A stretch of DNA of 64,000 nt from Kryptolebias marmoratus (taxonomy: Eukaryota; Chordata; Actinopteri; Cyprinodontiformes; Rivulidae). The stretch's first letter is position 1, and each line of letters begins with the position of its first letter. Shown piece by piece: positions 39,961 through 52,145 of the stretch. The stretch lies in the NCBI RefSeq assembly GCF_001649575.2, contig NC_051433.1, positions 11,358,588-11,422,587 of the forward strand, written 5' to 3'. The notes under the pieces were generated by a model. The model worked only from the letters and a program-made list of their open reading frames with translations, had not been told where the DNA came from and did not search any database. A program made the position numbers and the translations under genes.

Positions 39961-40221
39961 ACAGCTGCGGTGCAGACTTGGCCCCGCCCTCCTATCACCA
40001 TATTTGGTCCGCTTCCACATTCCAAAGGGCGGCGGGGGGAGGGGCGATGACGCCACCTGTTTCTGAATGAGCTGTTGGCTCGTGCGCGTTGAGCCCGGCG
40101 TAGAAGAAGAAGAATCTGGAGACGAGGAGCCGGTCGGTGGTGCCAGAGGAGGAGGAGAAGAAGAAGGTTTAAAGATACAAAAACACAACTTTTTAAAAAA
40201 AAAATTTAGTTGTGTGGAGAC
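39961..40221 (+). promoter_or_regulatory. epha2: epha2 promoter and 5' UTR region
   Basis: A GC-rich segment ahead of the epha2 start codon contains GC boxes (CCCCGCCC, GGGCGG), a perfect SRF CArG box CCATATTTGG at 39998-40007, a TEAD-type ACATTCCA at about 40017-40024, and TGACGCCAC, a CRE-like site. The motifs are seen directly; their use is inferred. Confidence 0.55.
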
Positions 40222-40562
40222 ATGGAGCCGCGTCGCGTCAACTTATACTTGTTTTTATTCATTTATCAAATATTTATCACCCTCCAGTCGAAAGAACGTA
40301 AGTATTTTTTTTCTTTTTTTTAATAAGTTAACAAACTTTGCCGCACCTTGTGAGTCAGGAGGCTGGAATTTAAAACAGGCTTGATTTACGTAAAACCTTT
40401 CACTTGGTATGAACTCTTTTTAACCAGTATTGTTTAACAGTTTATGTTAATAATTTGCTCAGTCCTTTGGCTCCTTTAATTGATTTATTGATCCCGGTCG
40501 GTTCAGATTGATTTCCATAGGTTGTTAAAATTTAATTGCTCGTTATCATTTTATTTTGGATG

Positions 40563-40606
<44 letters not shown>

Positions 40607-43600
40607 TTTTAATTTAGGTCAGTCTGGTCCTGTTTTAAATGAAAATCTTGCCGATGAAGGGCACCTGTTTCCTGATTTTTACACCGCTTTTTGTTTCACT
40701 CGTGGCGGTCACGGATATTTAACTTCCCACGCCTTTCTCAGCCACTATTAGTCCAGGATCTTATAGACCTGAAGGACACGGTCACTGAAACCCAAAATCA
40801 GACCGACATGCTTGATTAAATCGTCAAAGCATTGGCATGTGACCCCCAATAAAACTGCTTCCCCTTAAAGATAAAAAACATACCACTGAAGTCATAATCT
40901 AAGCCACCTAACCAATAAGTAGAAATTTATTTTTCATTGCTTTTTAATGACTAAATGTTCATTTTATTGTTATACATTTTAAATTGTTGCATTAAAAGTT
41001 CTACATCCCTGTTTGTGCCTGCAGATGTGTTGCTGGATATGAGGACCTCAGGATCAGAGTTGGGCTGGTTGACGTACCCAAACGAGGAAGGGGTGAGTAT
41101 TTATACCCCATCGATGCTCTTTTAAGACTGTAGCATACGGCTCGAAGCCGTGTTCCCCCGTCAGTGTGGAAGCGCATAAGCAGAAATTCTTGTCTGGATC
41201 ATTCAAACCTGCTGGGTGACAACGGCGGAGGCCTGTCTCCGCTCATTCGTGGCCACTAAAAGAGCTCTCTGGGAGAGATGGAATGAACGGCAGCTCGATG
41301 AGGTTTGGCACAGCTCGGCTTGTCTTGTGTTAATTCCACCCTTTCATAAAGAGCTTATGAACGCCATTAAAACGTCAAGGTTCGAGCCTGCGTTTAAATT
41401 TACAATACCAAGAGGCATTTTATGGTGACCCTGGACTGCTTTCTCTGCATGGCTTTAAGGTTACATTTCAAGTTTTGTTTTCTTTACCCAGTGATTCAGT
41501 TTTTATTTTTGTTTAAATTTAGAGATTACGCTTACAGGCCAATATGGAAAGACATGACTAAAATAAAATTTAAAAAAAGAGTAAATAAATACAGGAAAGT
41601 TTGTTCCAGACGTACAGAGCCATCCCTCTCATTCCTATCTATAGTTCAGTGGCTTTCCGTCCAAAATAAGAAACAGGACGTGGCCAGTTGAAGTGTGTGG
41701 GCTGTGTTTCTTGTTTCACTCAAAGATCTGAGAATGTAAGGATTGTCGTCGTGCTGGATAGGATTTCCCTTCGCCTGTTTAAATAAGCTTTGGTCTTGTG
41801 CGACTTTTAATAAACTTACAAAAATGTGTTTCGTTTCGCAAGTAGAGTGACTTTTTTTTTTGAGCAGCGAGGCATTTTTCAGCAGCTAAACAGCAGGAGT
41901 TCATTTGAAAATCACGTGCAGTTACTTGTTTTGGGATTTAAATTCATCAAAGGCAAGGAGGGCTTTGACAAATATTAAAACTAAGTTTGGTAAAAGGCAC
42001 TGCCTGTTTCCAACTGCAGATTTTAGAAAAAAGGTTCGAGCACTCGTTTATTTCCTGAAACCAACACAAACTGCTAACAGTTGAGGTATTAAAATCTAAT
42101 CTGAAATTAAGTCTTTTAATCTTTTATGCTCCTCAGAGGTTCCCTCTCGTAAAAAAACCCTTAATTGCTGCTGATTCTGCTGCCATGCCTCATGCAGCGC
42201 TGTGCTTACAAAGCTCGTCTCACTGCCATAAAAGTAAGGTGGTACTCTACAGTAGTATTTGTTGGGTTTGGGTCCTATACGCTCCTGCGGTCATGTGTGT
42301 AAATGGAAACCCACACACGTTGTGAGCACCGCACAAGTCCAGGCAATCTTAATGTACGGAAAAAAAGAAACGTTTCAGCTCATTCTGCACTTTATGAGCG
42401 TCTCAGAAACCATGAAAGAAAAGGTGTCTCATCAATTAAAGGGGATCTTGGCAATAAAATGTCCCTAAAAAGCTATTCTACCCCTGGCATTACTGGCACT
42501 TGTTAGAAGGACTTTAGTCATACAAACTAATAGGTCTGCTTCTTTCTTTCTTCTCTTTTGGTCTGCAGTGGGAGATTGTCCAGACGGTGGTGAATGGCTC
42601 ACTTTTTTATACCTACAGTGTTTGCAGTGTAGACACGCCTGAACAGGACAACTGGTTACGCACCACGTACATCCAGGGGCCCCCTGGTACCGGCCGTTTC
42701 TCCGTGGAGCTCCAGTTTATCGTGCGGGACTGCAACACGTTTGACGGGGCCTCCGTTTCCTGCAAAGAAACCTTCAACCTCTTCATCTCTGAGGCCGACG
42801 CCGACGTGGGAACCAATTTCCGGAAAGCACTCTTCCGCAAAGTGGCCACCATCGCCCCTGACGAAGTCACCCGAGGGCGCGTGGCGAAGATCAACAAAGA
42901 GACCAAGAAGGTGGAGCTCAAGGGGAAAAAGGGCTTCTACCTGGCCTTTCAGGATGTGGGTGCTTGTGTGGCGCTGCTGTCTGTCAGGGTCTACTACAAG
43001 ACGTGCCCCTCCGCCGTGGAGAGCCTGGCAGCCTTCCCGGAGACGGTGGCAGATGGCTTGAAGGAGGTGGAGGGAGCCTGCGTAAAGAACGCCGTCAGTC
43101 AGGCCACCCCGCGCATTTACTGCACAGCTGAGGGAGACTGGGTGGTTCCCATGGGTCAGTGCCAGTGTCTCCCAGGCTACGAAGCCAAAGAAAACTCCTG
43201 CCAGGGTAAGCGCTGCCAAAAATGTGCTCTCAACTGTGTTTGTCTTTCTCTAGGTGTTGTAACAAATTTGTCTCTGATTGAGTAACGAGTCCGCAGGAAT
43301 GTTAATTGTGCTTGTTTGGTAATATTACTGTCGGTTAGAACCACAACAGGCTTCTTTGTGTAAAAACAGATGAATAATTCTGTGTGTCCGTCTCTGCTTC
43401 CGCTGACGCCTCCGTTTTATCTTTTTACCTGTTGCCCAACGCTTCATTGTTTTCCACTGCTGATCTCTCAGGTTGCAGGAATGGGGCTGGGCTCAAACGC
43501 TGCTTTATAGCTTCAGGTGATAATGTACAGTACAGGAAGCTCTGTCCTGGTTTTATGTAAACGTTGAGTTTGTTGCGCTTCTTTTTTATTTAAATTAGAG

Positions 43601-46600
43601 ATATCAAAAAGGACCTTCAAAGATTTGGAGTGTACTGCTTATGGAAACTACTGTATCTCAAATCAAGCTGGAGATAAACTGAAATAGTTTTTCTGAATTA
43701 AATAAGTCAGCACACATGATTAAAAGTAATCTACAATAATTTAATGAGCACAGAAATCCAAAATCAGTGCTCTTCAATAAGAAGTGCACATTACTTACTG
43801 AAAACTATTAATATGTAATGTATGAAATAGTTTTTTCAGACTTTTAAACGATCATAAAGAGTTACTTTTTGAGTTATATTAAACAAAGAGCCTCATGTAC
43901 AGCATGTGAGATAATTTAGAACAGTGTAATCCGAGAACATGAAGCTGATTTGACTTTAAAATAGGGAAACAAAGAACACGACTATCACAGTTATGCCGTA
44001 CCCGCTCCTTTTTTCTGCAGAAGTCGGTCCGTCCTTTGGTATTTTGGGGTGTGGTGTGTTATACTGTCTGGAGGAAACGTGGGAGGAGAGAGGGTACAGA
44101 GTGAAGAGGAAGGAGGGAGGAAAGGGCCGTCAGGGGATTTCTTATAGGAATTCTTTCATCCTCGCGTCACCTATACCTACAGCGCTGATTGAACAGAGGA
44201 AAGGCTGTGTGACTGTGTCGGAATGACTACCTGCTGTGGTGTGTCTTTCTTCTCACAAGTATTTGTTTTGGACCGGTTGCCAAGGCAACGGAAACCACAG
44301 ATTGCAGGGAAGAGGCTGACACACCTATTAGGGGTTAAGACTGAGTCAGCCGGCAGTTTATGACTCCTGACGGTCCGAGCCACCTTGACTGGGAGGAATC
44401 TGAGTTATGTTCCCATTCTTCCTGTGGGTTCCCACCGGCTGAAAGACGCGATGAACCGTCACAAACGTCTTTTTGTTGATCGTTAGGTCGTCAAAAGTAC
44501 ATCAAATCAGCATTTTAATCCAAGGATGGTTGTCCTTGGATCATTCCTCACTGACTATCTTCAAATTATGACTTTAGGGTTTGGTTACGTTTGCACAGAT
44601 AACAAGATGTGGAAGGCTTTTTGAGTCGTGACACACATCCGAGTGTTTTGTGGCATCATATAAGCCAAACAGAATTGATTAGGACTTTAGAAATCGGACA
44701 ACAACTGATAAGTGCCGTACTTCAAAGCGCAGATCTTTCAGGAAGGCAGAGCGAAAGAGGAATGTTTTAGTTTCCAAGTTTCCTGATGACGGTCACACTG
44801 AGCCAAGCACTCGAAATGGAAGCTGGCAAAAAAAAAAAGACAGGAAATTTTCTTTTTCTTTTTTTTTTTACAACAGGAAAAGACACGATCCCAAAGTCTG
44901 GATGTTAACCTGATTATTAGGATGAAGGAAGCATCTGTTATTACATAAGAAAACAAAAAGAGTCCTAACGTCTATTAGCCAGCCCCCGAATGTTGGAATC
45001 TCAGAGTCTCGTTCCAGTTTTATTACAACAAGAGAAAGTGATATCCTAACAGGCTCCTGTCCTGCGTGTGGATTCCCCCAAAGAGCCCAACTGTTGGGTG
45101 AACGGGAAGCAGGGCAACATGAGGAGGAATGCTGACTGACACAAATAAGCAGATTGTCTTCGGTCGGGAGCGAAGCCGCCAGTTGGTGCAGGAGGGAGGC
45201 TGGTTTTGTGGATTCTTAGGTGTGGAGTGTAATTTAGCCAAGAGGATTAGTGGAGCAACGGGACAGCTGTTAGCCAATGACATGCCTCGCTCTGCCTCCT
45301 TTTGCTCTTTCATCCGGTTGTTAACACGCGCAACAAGCTCCCTAATCCACGTTCCCACTCATTAGAACAATAGGCTGAAGCACAGAAAGCCCCCCAAAAA
45401 TGGGCTCCTTTATTAAAAGCATCAGTGCAGAACTTCAGTTCTTTTCACAAAGAGAGACCATTAGAAGCACTCCTTCAGAAAAAATGGAAGTTTGGGAGTT
45501 TTAGACACTAATACTTAAACAGATGAAACTTGATTAATTTTTTTTTTTTGTGCCAACATTTGAAATAACGGTTTAGTTTTGCACTGCACACACGCTGCCA
45601 TTTGTGAGCGTTATAAAGAGTAATTCAACATATTTATGGCACCACTTCGTCGAGCCGCGCAGACAATAGATGAATAGAGCTGTAGTTTCTTTAGTACGTG
45701 CCCGAGGTCCTGCTGTTCCAGCTCAAGATAAAATGGGCTGGCCCCCTTTTCTTATTCGAAATAACCCCGGCTACACCCCCACTGCCGCCAAGTGACTCCC
45801 CAGAGGGAGCTTCTGTTGGTGCTCGAGACCTTTACCCCCCCACAAACCTTTTATTCATCTCTACCCCAAACGCAACCTGCTCCTTCTCCACCACTGGGTG
45901 CAAAGGTCCTTCTGCTTTGGTGGGGAAGTAACGCGTCGTGTCTTCTTTGCGGGATTCACTCAATCTCTTCTCTCTGTCGCTGGCGTGAGGGGCCGGATTA
46001 AAGGGTGCTCCCCGAAAACATGAAAGGAGAGAGATGAGAACTTTCCTGAGCTTCCCTCTGCTCAGATGCCTAACCCCAGTCCAAAAATATGTGCATCTGC
46101 TGCTACGGAAGGAAGGAAGAAAGGGAGGAAACGCCAGCCTCCGACTGAATTGCAGCTCTTGTGCTCGGGTTTCTGTCCCGTCTGCGTGTTCGTTAACCTC
46201 CCATGCCCTGGAAGGCTGTTTATCTCTGCAATGAAATGCTCATTACAGCCCTCCATCGGTGTCCAAGGTGCTACTTCCTTTGGTGAAAACAAAAATATTA
46301 TCTACCAGAAATTTGAGCTGCGTGGTTCAGATCAGATCACCTGATTTACTGCTCTGCTGCCATCCGGTTGACACTGGCAGCGCGACCCGAGATCAGGCCT
46401 CTGGGCAAAAGAGGCGAGTGAAGGCAGATCGTCAGGGAAATTCCTTCTTCTTCCTGATACAGAGGTTCAGTGATTATAGGCTACTAATGACAAATGCTTC
46501 CTGTTGGTTGGAATGGGGCCAGTCTGACAGAGAGCTTTGTTTGCTCTTTTTGATCTGTCATTCCTTCCTTCCTGTGTTGGTCTGTTTCATATGTCACATT

Positions 46601-49600
46601 TAAACTAACTCGCGGCCTCTTTATCTCACACAGAATGCAAACCAGGCTACTTCAAGCCATGGGAGTCCAACAACTTATGTCAGATTTGTCCTGATAACAC
46701 CAAGCCCTCGTCAGCTGGTGCCATCGAGTGTCTGTGTGAGGACGGATTCTTCCGCGCGTCTTCCGACCCTCCAACGTCGCCCTGCTCAGGTAACAACCCC
46801 ACTCAATATTTACTGTTAAAATTAACCTTTTAGCTCATTTTTAACGGTTTCTCTGACTGTCTCGTGTCATTTATTTCCTCCCCAAGCTCCACCTAGTGCT
46901 CCACTCGACCTCACGTCCACTACCCTGTCAGGGGAGGGCCGGCTGATGCTGGCCTGGAGTCCGCCGCTTGTGACCGGAGGCCGCAGCGACCTCACCTACA
47001 GCGTGGTGTGCGAGGTCTGCGACGAGGACTCGTGCGTCCCCTGCGGTGAGAAGATCCGTTTCGAGACGGGTCCCACGGACCTTCAGGACACCACAGTCGT
47101 CATTAGCGGCCTGGATTCTCATCTTAACTACACGTTCACTGTGGAGACTCGCAGTGGAGTGTCCGGAGACAACACCGAGGGGGCCACCGCGACTATCAGG
47201 ACTGCTTTGGATTATACAAGTAAGAAATAATAGATGTCGTTGTTTGGGAGACGGACAGACTCAGTTTCTGTGTGATTTTGACACAATTAGTTAAAGTTTT
47301 AGTGAAGGGATGAGCTGTAAACTGTAACATGAGCTTTCAACATCAAAGTGTTCAAATTAAGACTGTTTTTAAAGTAAATTCTAACCAGATTAGGAGAATG
47401 ACAAACTGTTTTTCATGTAACCTTGTACCTTTCAATTAAAGGCTTCTACAAAAGATGGGCTTACTACAGAAAGAGGAATTTGGTCTGACCCACTGAGTCC
47501 CAAAGGCTTTCATTTCCAAGTATCCCTTCCAAAGACTATGATTAGTCACTAACCATTATTTTGCTTTCTGTCTCTCGCCGACCCTTAGCTCCCCCCAAGG
47601 TGACGTCGATCCATCTGGACGATCGTGGCCCCACCAGTCTGTCTTTGTCCTGGACTCTGTCTCGCAGACCTCCAGCCCACATCAATCACCGCTATGAGCT
47701 TATGTACCGCAAAAAAGTAAGACGGACGGCTCTTTGGTAGTGGACTTCGTTCACACAAAGTTATTTGAAGGAGGATAAATGCATCATTCTAACAAATCCC
47801 AATTTTAAAACCTCTCTCTTTGCAGGAAGTTGACAGTGAGAGTGACGTGACCACCTACACCGTCCTAATTTTGGACAAGAACTCTGTCCAGATTAATGAC
47901 CTCACTTCAGACACTACTTACATGTTCAGGGTGCAGGTTCTGACTCCTGAAGGGATGCCTGGAAGCTACAGCACGGAGCACGAGTTTCGTACTTCACCTT
48001 TAGGTACCAGCGGCCCTAAACAAAATTTTTGTTTCAAATATTTATTCGTGTAAATTTGTGTTTATTAATGGCAAACCATCTGTCTTTGTGTGACTCCGAG
48101 CAGCCGAGTCTCAGACACAGAACAAGCCCACCGTGGTGATGGGAGCAGTGGTCGGAGTGGCCGTTATTCTGCTCGTTGTCGTGGCCTTCCTGCTGCTGCG
48201 TCGAAGGTTAGTTGTAGCGCACGCTTCGAATCCACACTCGGCGCGTGTGTCATTGGGGTAAACGTTACGTTTCCAAATCTTTAAACTATGTGGTTATCAG
48301 ACACTAGCTCAAGGACGCTTGCTTCTGAATACACCCTTTGTCTTTCTTAGCCAAGCTGACTGCAATTACCAAAAAAAACAAAAAAAAACAGCCTCTGCTT
48401 TGTGTAGTCTTGTGGTAATTAGCCTTGTTTTCCAGGAGACTGAGCTCCCGTGGCAGAGGAGGACCCGAGGATCCCTTTTCCACAGGTTAGCCAAGCATCC
48501 AAGCAATGATTCAAAATTAAATTATGATTTTTATCTTTTTTTTATGATGATCATTCTGTCCTCCTCAGATCAAATTAAGCCTCTGAAGGCATACGTTGAC
48601 CCACACATGTACGAAGACCCTAACATTGCCATCCAAAAGTTTGTCAAAGAAATAGACGCAAGTGCAATCAGCAAACAAAAAGTCATTGGCGTTGGTAAGA
48701 GTGTTTTCAAACTGCTCACCTTCCATTTAACGACGTTTTCTTTTGTAAGCGCTTCCGACGTTTATTCCCGCTCTCTGCCCTGTCAATTAGGAGAGTTTGG
48801 GGAAGTGTTTCGAGGCGGGATGAAGACTCCTGGGAAAGGGGAGGTGACCGTCGCCATTAAGACCCTGAAGCCCGGCTACTCGGAGAAACAGAGGCAGGAC
48901 TTCTTGAGCGAGGCCAGCATCATGGGTCAGTTTTCGCACCCAAATATCATCCGGCTGGAGGGAGTCGTCACCAAATGTGAGTCAGCGACGAGACAACGTC
49001 GGATTCTGTTAATTAGTCATCAGCTTTTGCTGGAAAAGCTTAACTTTTTGTTTTATATTTTCAGTCAAGCATGCCATGATAGTGACCGAATACATGGAGA
49101 ATGGAGCTCTCGACACATATCTGAAGGTAGGTGTCAGTATTTTACTTTCTCATCATTTTTATCACCAAATATTTGTATTTTTGGAAAGTGAAATAAAAGT
49201 TGCACCTATTTGGGTTAAACATAAAATTTAGTAAATGCTGCTATAATAAAGGAAGAGTCTATTTTTAAAGTCTCATTAAGGTAAGCTAAATGTTATCTGA
49301 CTCAAAGTTACCTTAATGTTCATACAGCACACAATTTAAACCAAAAATGACAGGATATGGCTACTTTTGTTTTCTGTTTCAACACAATTTATTTCTTCAA
49401 AACAAACAAATCTACAGGTTGGCGTTTATTTTTGTTCCCTTCAGGACCACGACGGAGAGATTTCTTCGTACCACCTCGTGGGAATGCTGCGGGGAATAGC
49501 TGCTGGCATGAAATACCTCTCTGACATGAGCTACGTCCACCGAGACCTGGCAGCAAGAAATGTTCTGGTCAACAGCAACCTGGAGTGTAAGGTGTCTGAC

Positions 49601-51463
49601 TTTGGTCTGTCACGTGTCCTGGAGGACGACGCTGAGGGCACCTACACAACCAGAGTAAGTCCAACCGCTGCGCTTCGTGACTTAAAAGCAAATAAGAGCC
49701 CCAAACTTTTTCAGTCTGGTAACAAATGGTGCTTTGTTAATTGTGCCTCCTCTCTCCAGTGTCCAATCTGAAGTGTTATTCTTTTCACTGCCTCATGCTT
49801 TCTCACCTTTCACATTTAAAATAGGATTTGTTGATGTTTCCTTTCTGTCAGGGAGGTAAAATCCCCATCCGCTGGACTGCCCCAGAAGCCATTGCATACA
49901 GGAAATTCACTTCAGCCAGCGACGTGTGGAGCTTTGGGATCGTCATGTGGGAAGTCATGGCATTTGGAGAACGGCCCTACTGGGACATGAGCAACCATGA
50001 GGTATGTTTCGTCTGTCATGACCCTTATGGTTGTGATGACTGATTGTTTAGGCCTGTGTTGCGGGTTGTGGTGAGAGAAGGCAGCCTGATTAGCAGCGTA
50101 TCGTTTCAGGCACACAAAAGTGTATTGAACCGCTGCCTGTTCAAACGGTTGATGGTAAATATACCTCTCCCTTCACTCTGGCTCGTTCACTTCCTCAGGT
50201 CATGAAGGCTATCAACGAGGGTTTCAGGCTTCCTGCTCCGATGGACTGCCCATCCGCCATCTACCAGCTCATGCTTCAGTGTTGGCAGCACGACCGCTCC
50301 AAGCGGCCTCGCTTCTCAGACGTGCTGAACATTTTGGACAAACTTCTTCAGAGTCCAGAGTCTTTAAAAACGATTGCTGACTTCGACCCACGGTATGGGC
50401 TCTATGTTCAAACACAATGTTATAGAAGAAATTTAAAATGATGAACAACAATATGTTCCAGCTAGCTTTAAATCTCTAAACTTCGTATAAAATGAAATTA
50501 ACTATGGTAATTTGATTCTGAAGGGCTTGGTGTGGAAAATATGTCATACTTTGTTCGTTTTTTTTTTTTTTTTGATAACAGTTGTTTCAGGAATGTTTCT
50601 CTAAAAATGTAATTTGATCAAAAATTCTGTGAAGGATTTAAAAAATGTACAACTTACAGAGAATAGTCAAGGGTAGTTCCTAACCTTTCACGTTTTGGTA
50701 TGTTGATGATAAACCTTTTTTTTTTTTTTTTTTTTTTTCTATCATCATTTTATCCAGTTTGATACACGTCTTTAAATGCCGATGCCTGTTGTTCTCCGCA
50801 GCGTGTCCATCCGCCTGCCCAGCACCAGCGGTTGTGACAACACCATGTTCAGATCCGTGCCCGAGTGGCTCGAGTCCATCAAGATGAGCCAGTACAACGA
50901 GAGCTTTGCTCGTGCAGGGATCACCACCATGGAGCAGGTGCTCGCTGTGAGGCCCGAGTAAGTGCACACGTGGCGCAGATGCTGCACTGATTCGTGATTC
51001 GTCCCGCAACAGGCCGCATTTTTATAATTACTCAGACCACTTTTTTAGCTCTCGGCGCGAACATTTGTTGTTCAGTTTGTGGATGGAGGAATCCTCCGCT
51101 CCGCCTGTGCCCATTCCTCTCATTCTCTGCTTCCACAGTAATATCTGAGCAATTTGAACCATTCGTACTTGACTCACAGCTCACCATTTTAAATGATTAT
51201 CTGAAATGTTTAGCCAACTGTTTCAATATTTGCCCACTCACGCCTTTCTAACTTACACAAAATGTGTTCGGCTATTAAAAGAACCCATTTCAAGTTTATT
51301 TTACTCTTTGTTTCTTTTTAGCAATCTGAAATGGTGTCGTTCGTTTCCTTTCAGGGACATCAGAAATATCGGCGTTCGGTTGCCCGGTCACATGAAGAGA
51401 ATAGCGTACAGCGTCCTGGGCCTGAAAGACGAGACCAGCTCCCTCAGCGTGTTTGCAGTGTGA
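40222..51463 (+). CDS. epha2: Ephrin type-A receptor 2
   Basis: A receptor tyrosine kinase for GPI-anchored ephrin-A ligands at cell contacts. Seventeen exons: 40222-40297, 41025-41092, 42569-43205, 46634-46789, 46887-47219, 47589-47716, 47826-48003, 48104-48206, 48436-48485, 48569-48694, 48791-48976, 49065-49126, 49445-49654, 49852-50001, 50199-50392, 50802-50957, 51355-51463; 973 aa (human 976), all in phase. Order: signal peptide, ligand-binding domain ([19 protein letters not shown]), Cys-rich region, two FN3 domains, transmembrane helix near 536-557, juxtamembrane tyrosines [13 protein letters not shown], kinase with [34 protein letters not shown] and activation-loop Tyr, then a SAM domain ([15 protein letters not shown]) and the PDZ-type end VFAV. 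Family assignment to EPHA2 rests on exon-by-exon identity and on neighbours ARHGEF19, RSG1 and an HSPB7-like gene. Intron 3 (3.4 kb) is the longest. Confidence 0.96.
40563..40604. repeat. (GATA)n microsatellite in epha2 intron 1
   Basis: About ten GATA units within the first intron. Confidence 0.95.
41093..42568 (+). other. epha2: epha2 intron 2
   Basis: About 1.5 kb, bounded by GTGAGT and GTCTGCAG. No repeat or coding sequence recognised. Confidence 0.85.
43206..46633 (+). other. epha2: epha2 intron 3, candidate enhancer-bearing intron
   Basis: A 3.4-kb intron, with GTAAGC at one end and CACACAG at the other. Unlike the surrounding intergenic DNA it is poor in obvious repeats and has several balanced-composition blocks (44200-44420, 45040-45370, 45960-46420). 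A perfect X-box palindrome lies at 44276-44289. Regulatory function is inferred. Confidence 0.45.
44276..44289. promoter_or_regulatory. Perfect RFX X-box palindrome
   Basis: GTTGCCAAGGCAAC is an exact inverted repeat of the RFX half-site GTTGCC with a 2-base spacer. AACCACA, a RUNX-type core, follows within a few bases (GGAAACCACAG), and CTGTGGT lies about 40 bases upstream. Seen directly; occupancy is unknown. Confidence 0.6.
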
Positions 51464-52145
51464 TCTAAGCATTCCTCCAAATCAAAGTGCACTGACCGAC
51501 CATGCCATTTCACTCATGGACGATGAGGACTGAAGTGAAGGGTGAAACCTCGCCTCGCTGCAGAGCCTTTTTTTTTTTTTTTTTTTTATTTTTTATTTTT
51601 GTCTTTCGGTGGCGCAGAGTTGCATGACTGAAGAGAAGCCTCCAATCTGCTCAGACTGGACTGAGACTACACACATTCATGTAAAATATGGTATCACAAG
51701 AGAGTAATTTATATAAGAAAAACTGTTTGTAATGTTCAACATAAACAAGTTATATGGTGTAGTGCAAAATGTGAGAGTGCTTGTGTATACACTGACTGAA
51801 ATATTCAAGGCTCTTTATGATTAAGGGCATCTTATTCCAAGCACTCACTTTATCCTGCCAGTCTGTTTATTTTACTTTCTGTAAGATATATATATATATA
51901 TATATTTTTTTTTTTTAAAGACTTGCTCTCTAATTGCAAATCTTTATTCCACTCAGGGCAAAAGAAAAAGAAAAAAGTCACATTCTTATGTTTCCAAGCT
52001 GATGTCTTTATCACACATCTTGTTTTGTTTGTTTACATCATGTCTTAATGCAACTGTCTGTTTTTATTTAATATTTATTGTATTTTATATTTATGCCGTT
52101 TGTTAAATAAATGAACTGATCATTGTATTTTTGTGCCAGAATAAA
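51464..52145 (+). other. epha2: epha2 3' UTR
   Basis: Noncoding AT-rich tail with a poly-T run and a TA repeat near 51890, ending at AATAAA (52140-52145). An earlier AATAAA lies near 52105. Confidence 0.6.
52140..52145 (+). terminator. epha2: epha2 polyadenylation signal
   Basis: AATAAA about 680 bases past the stop, followed by a T-rich stretch. Confidence 0.5.

Noticed and set aside
48319..48434. Extra exon candidate upstream of epha2 exon 9 (after TTTCTTAG)
   Set aside because: Phase and homology support joining 48206 to 48436; the intervening sequence is intron.
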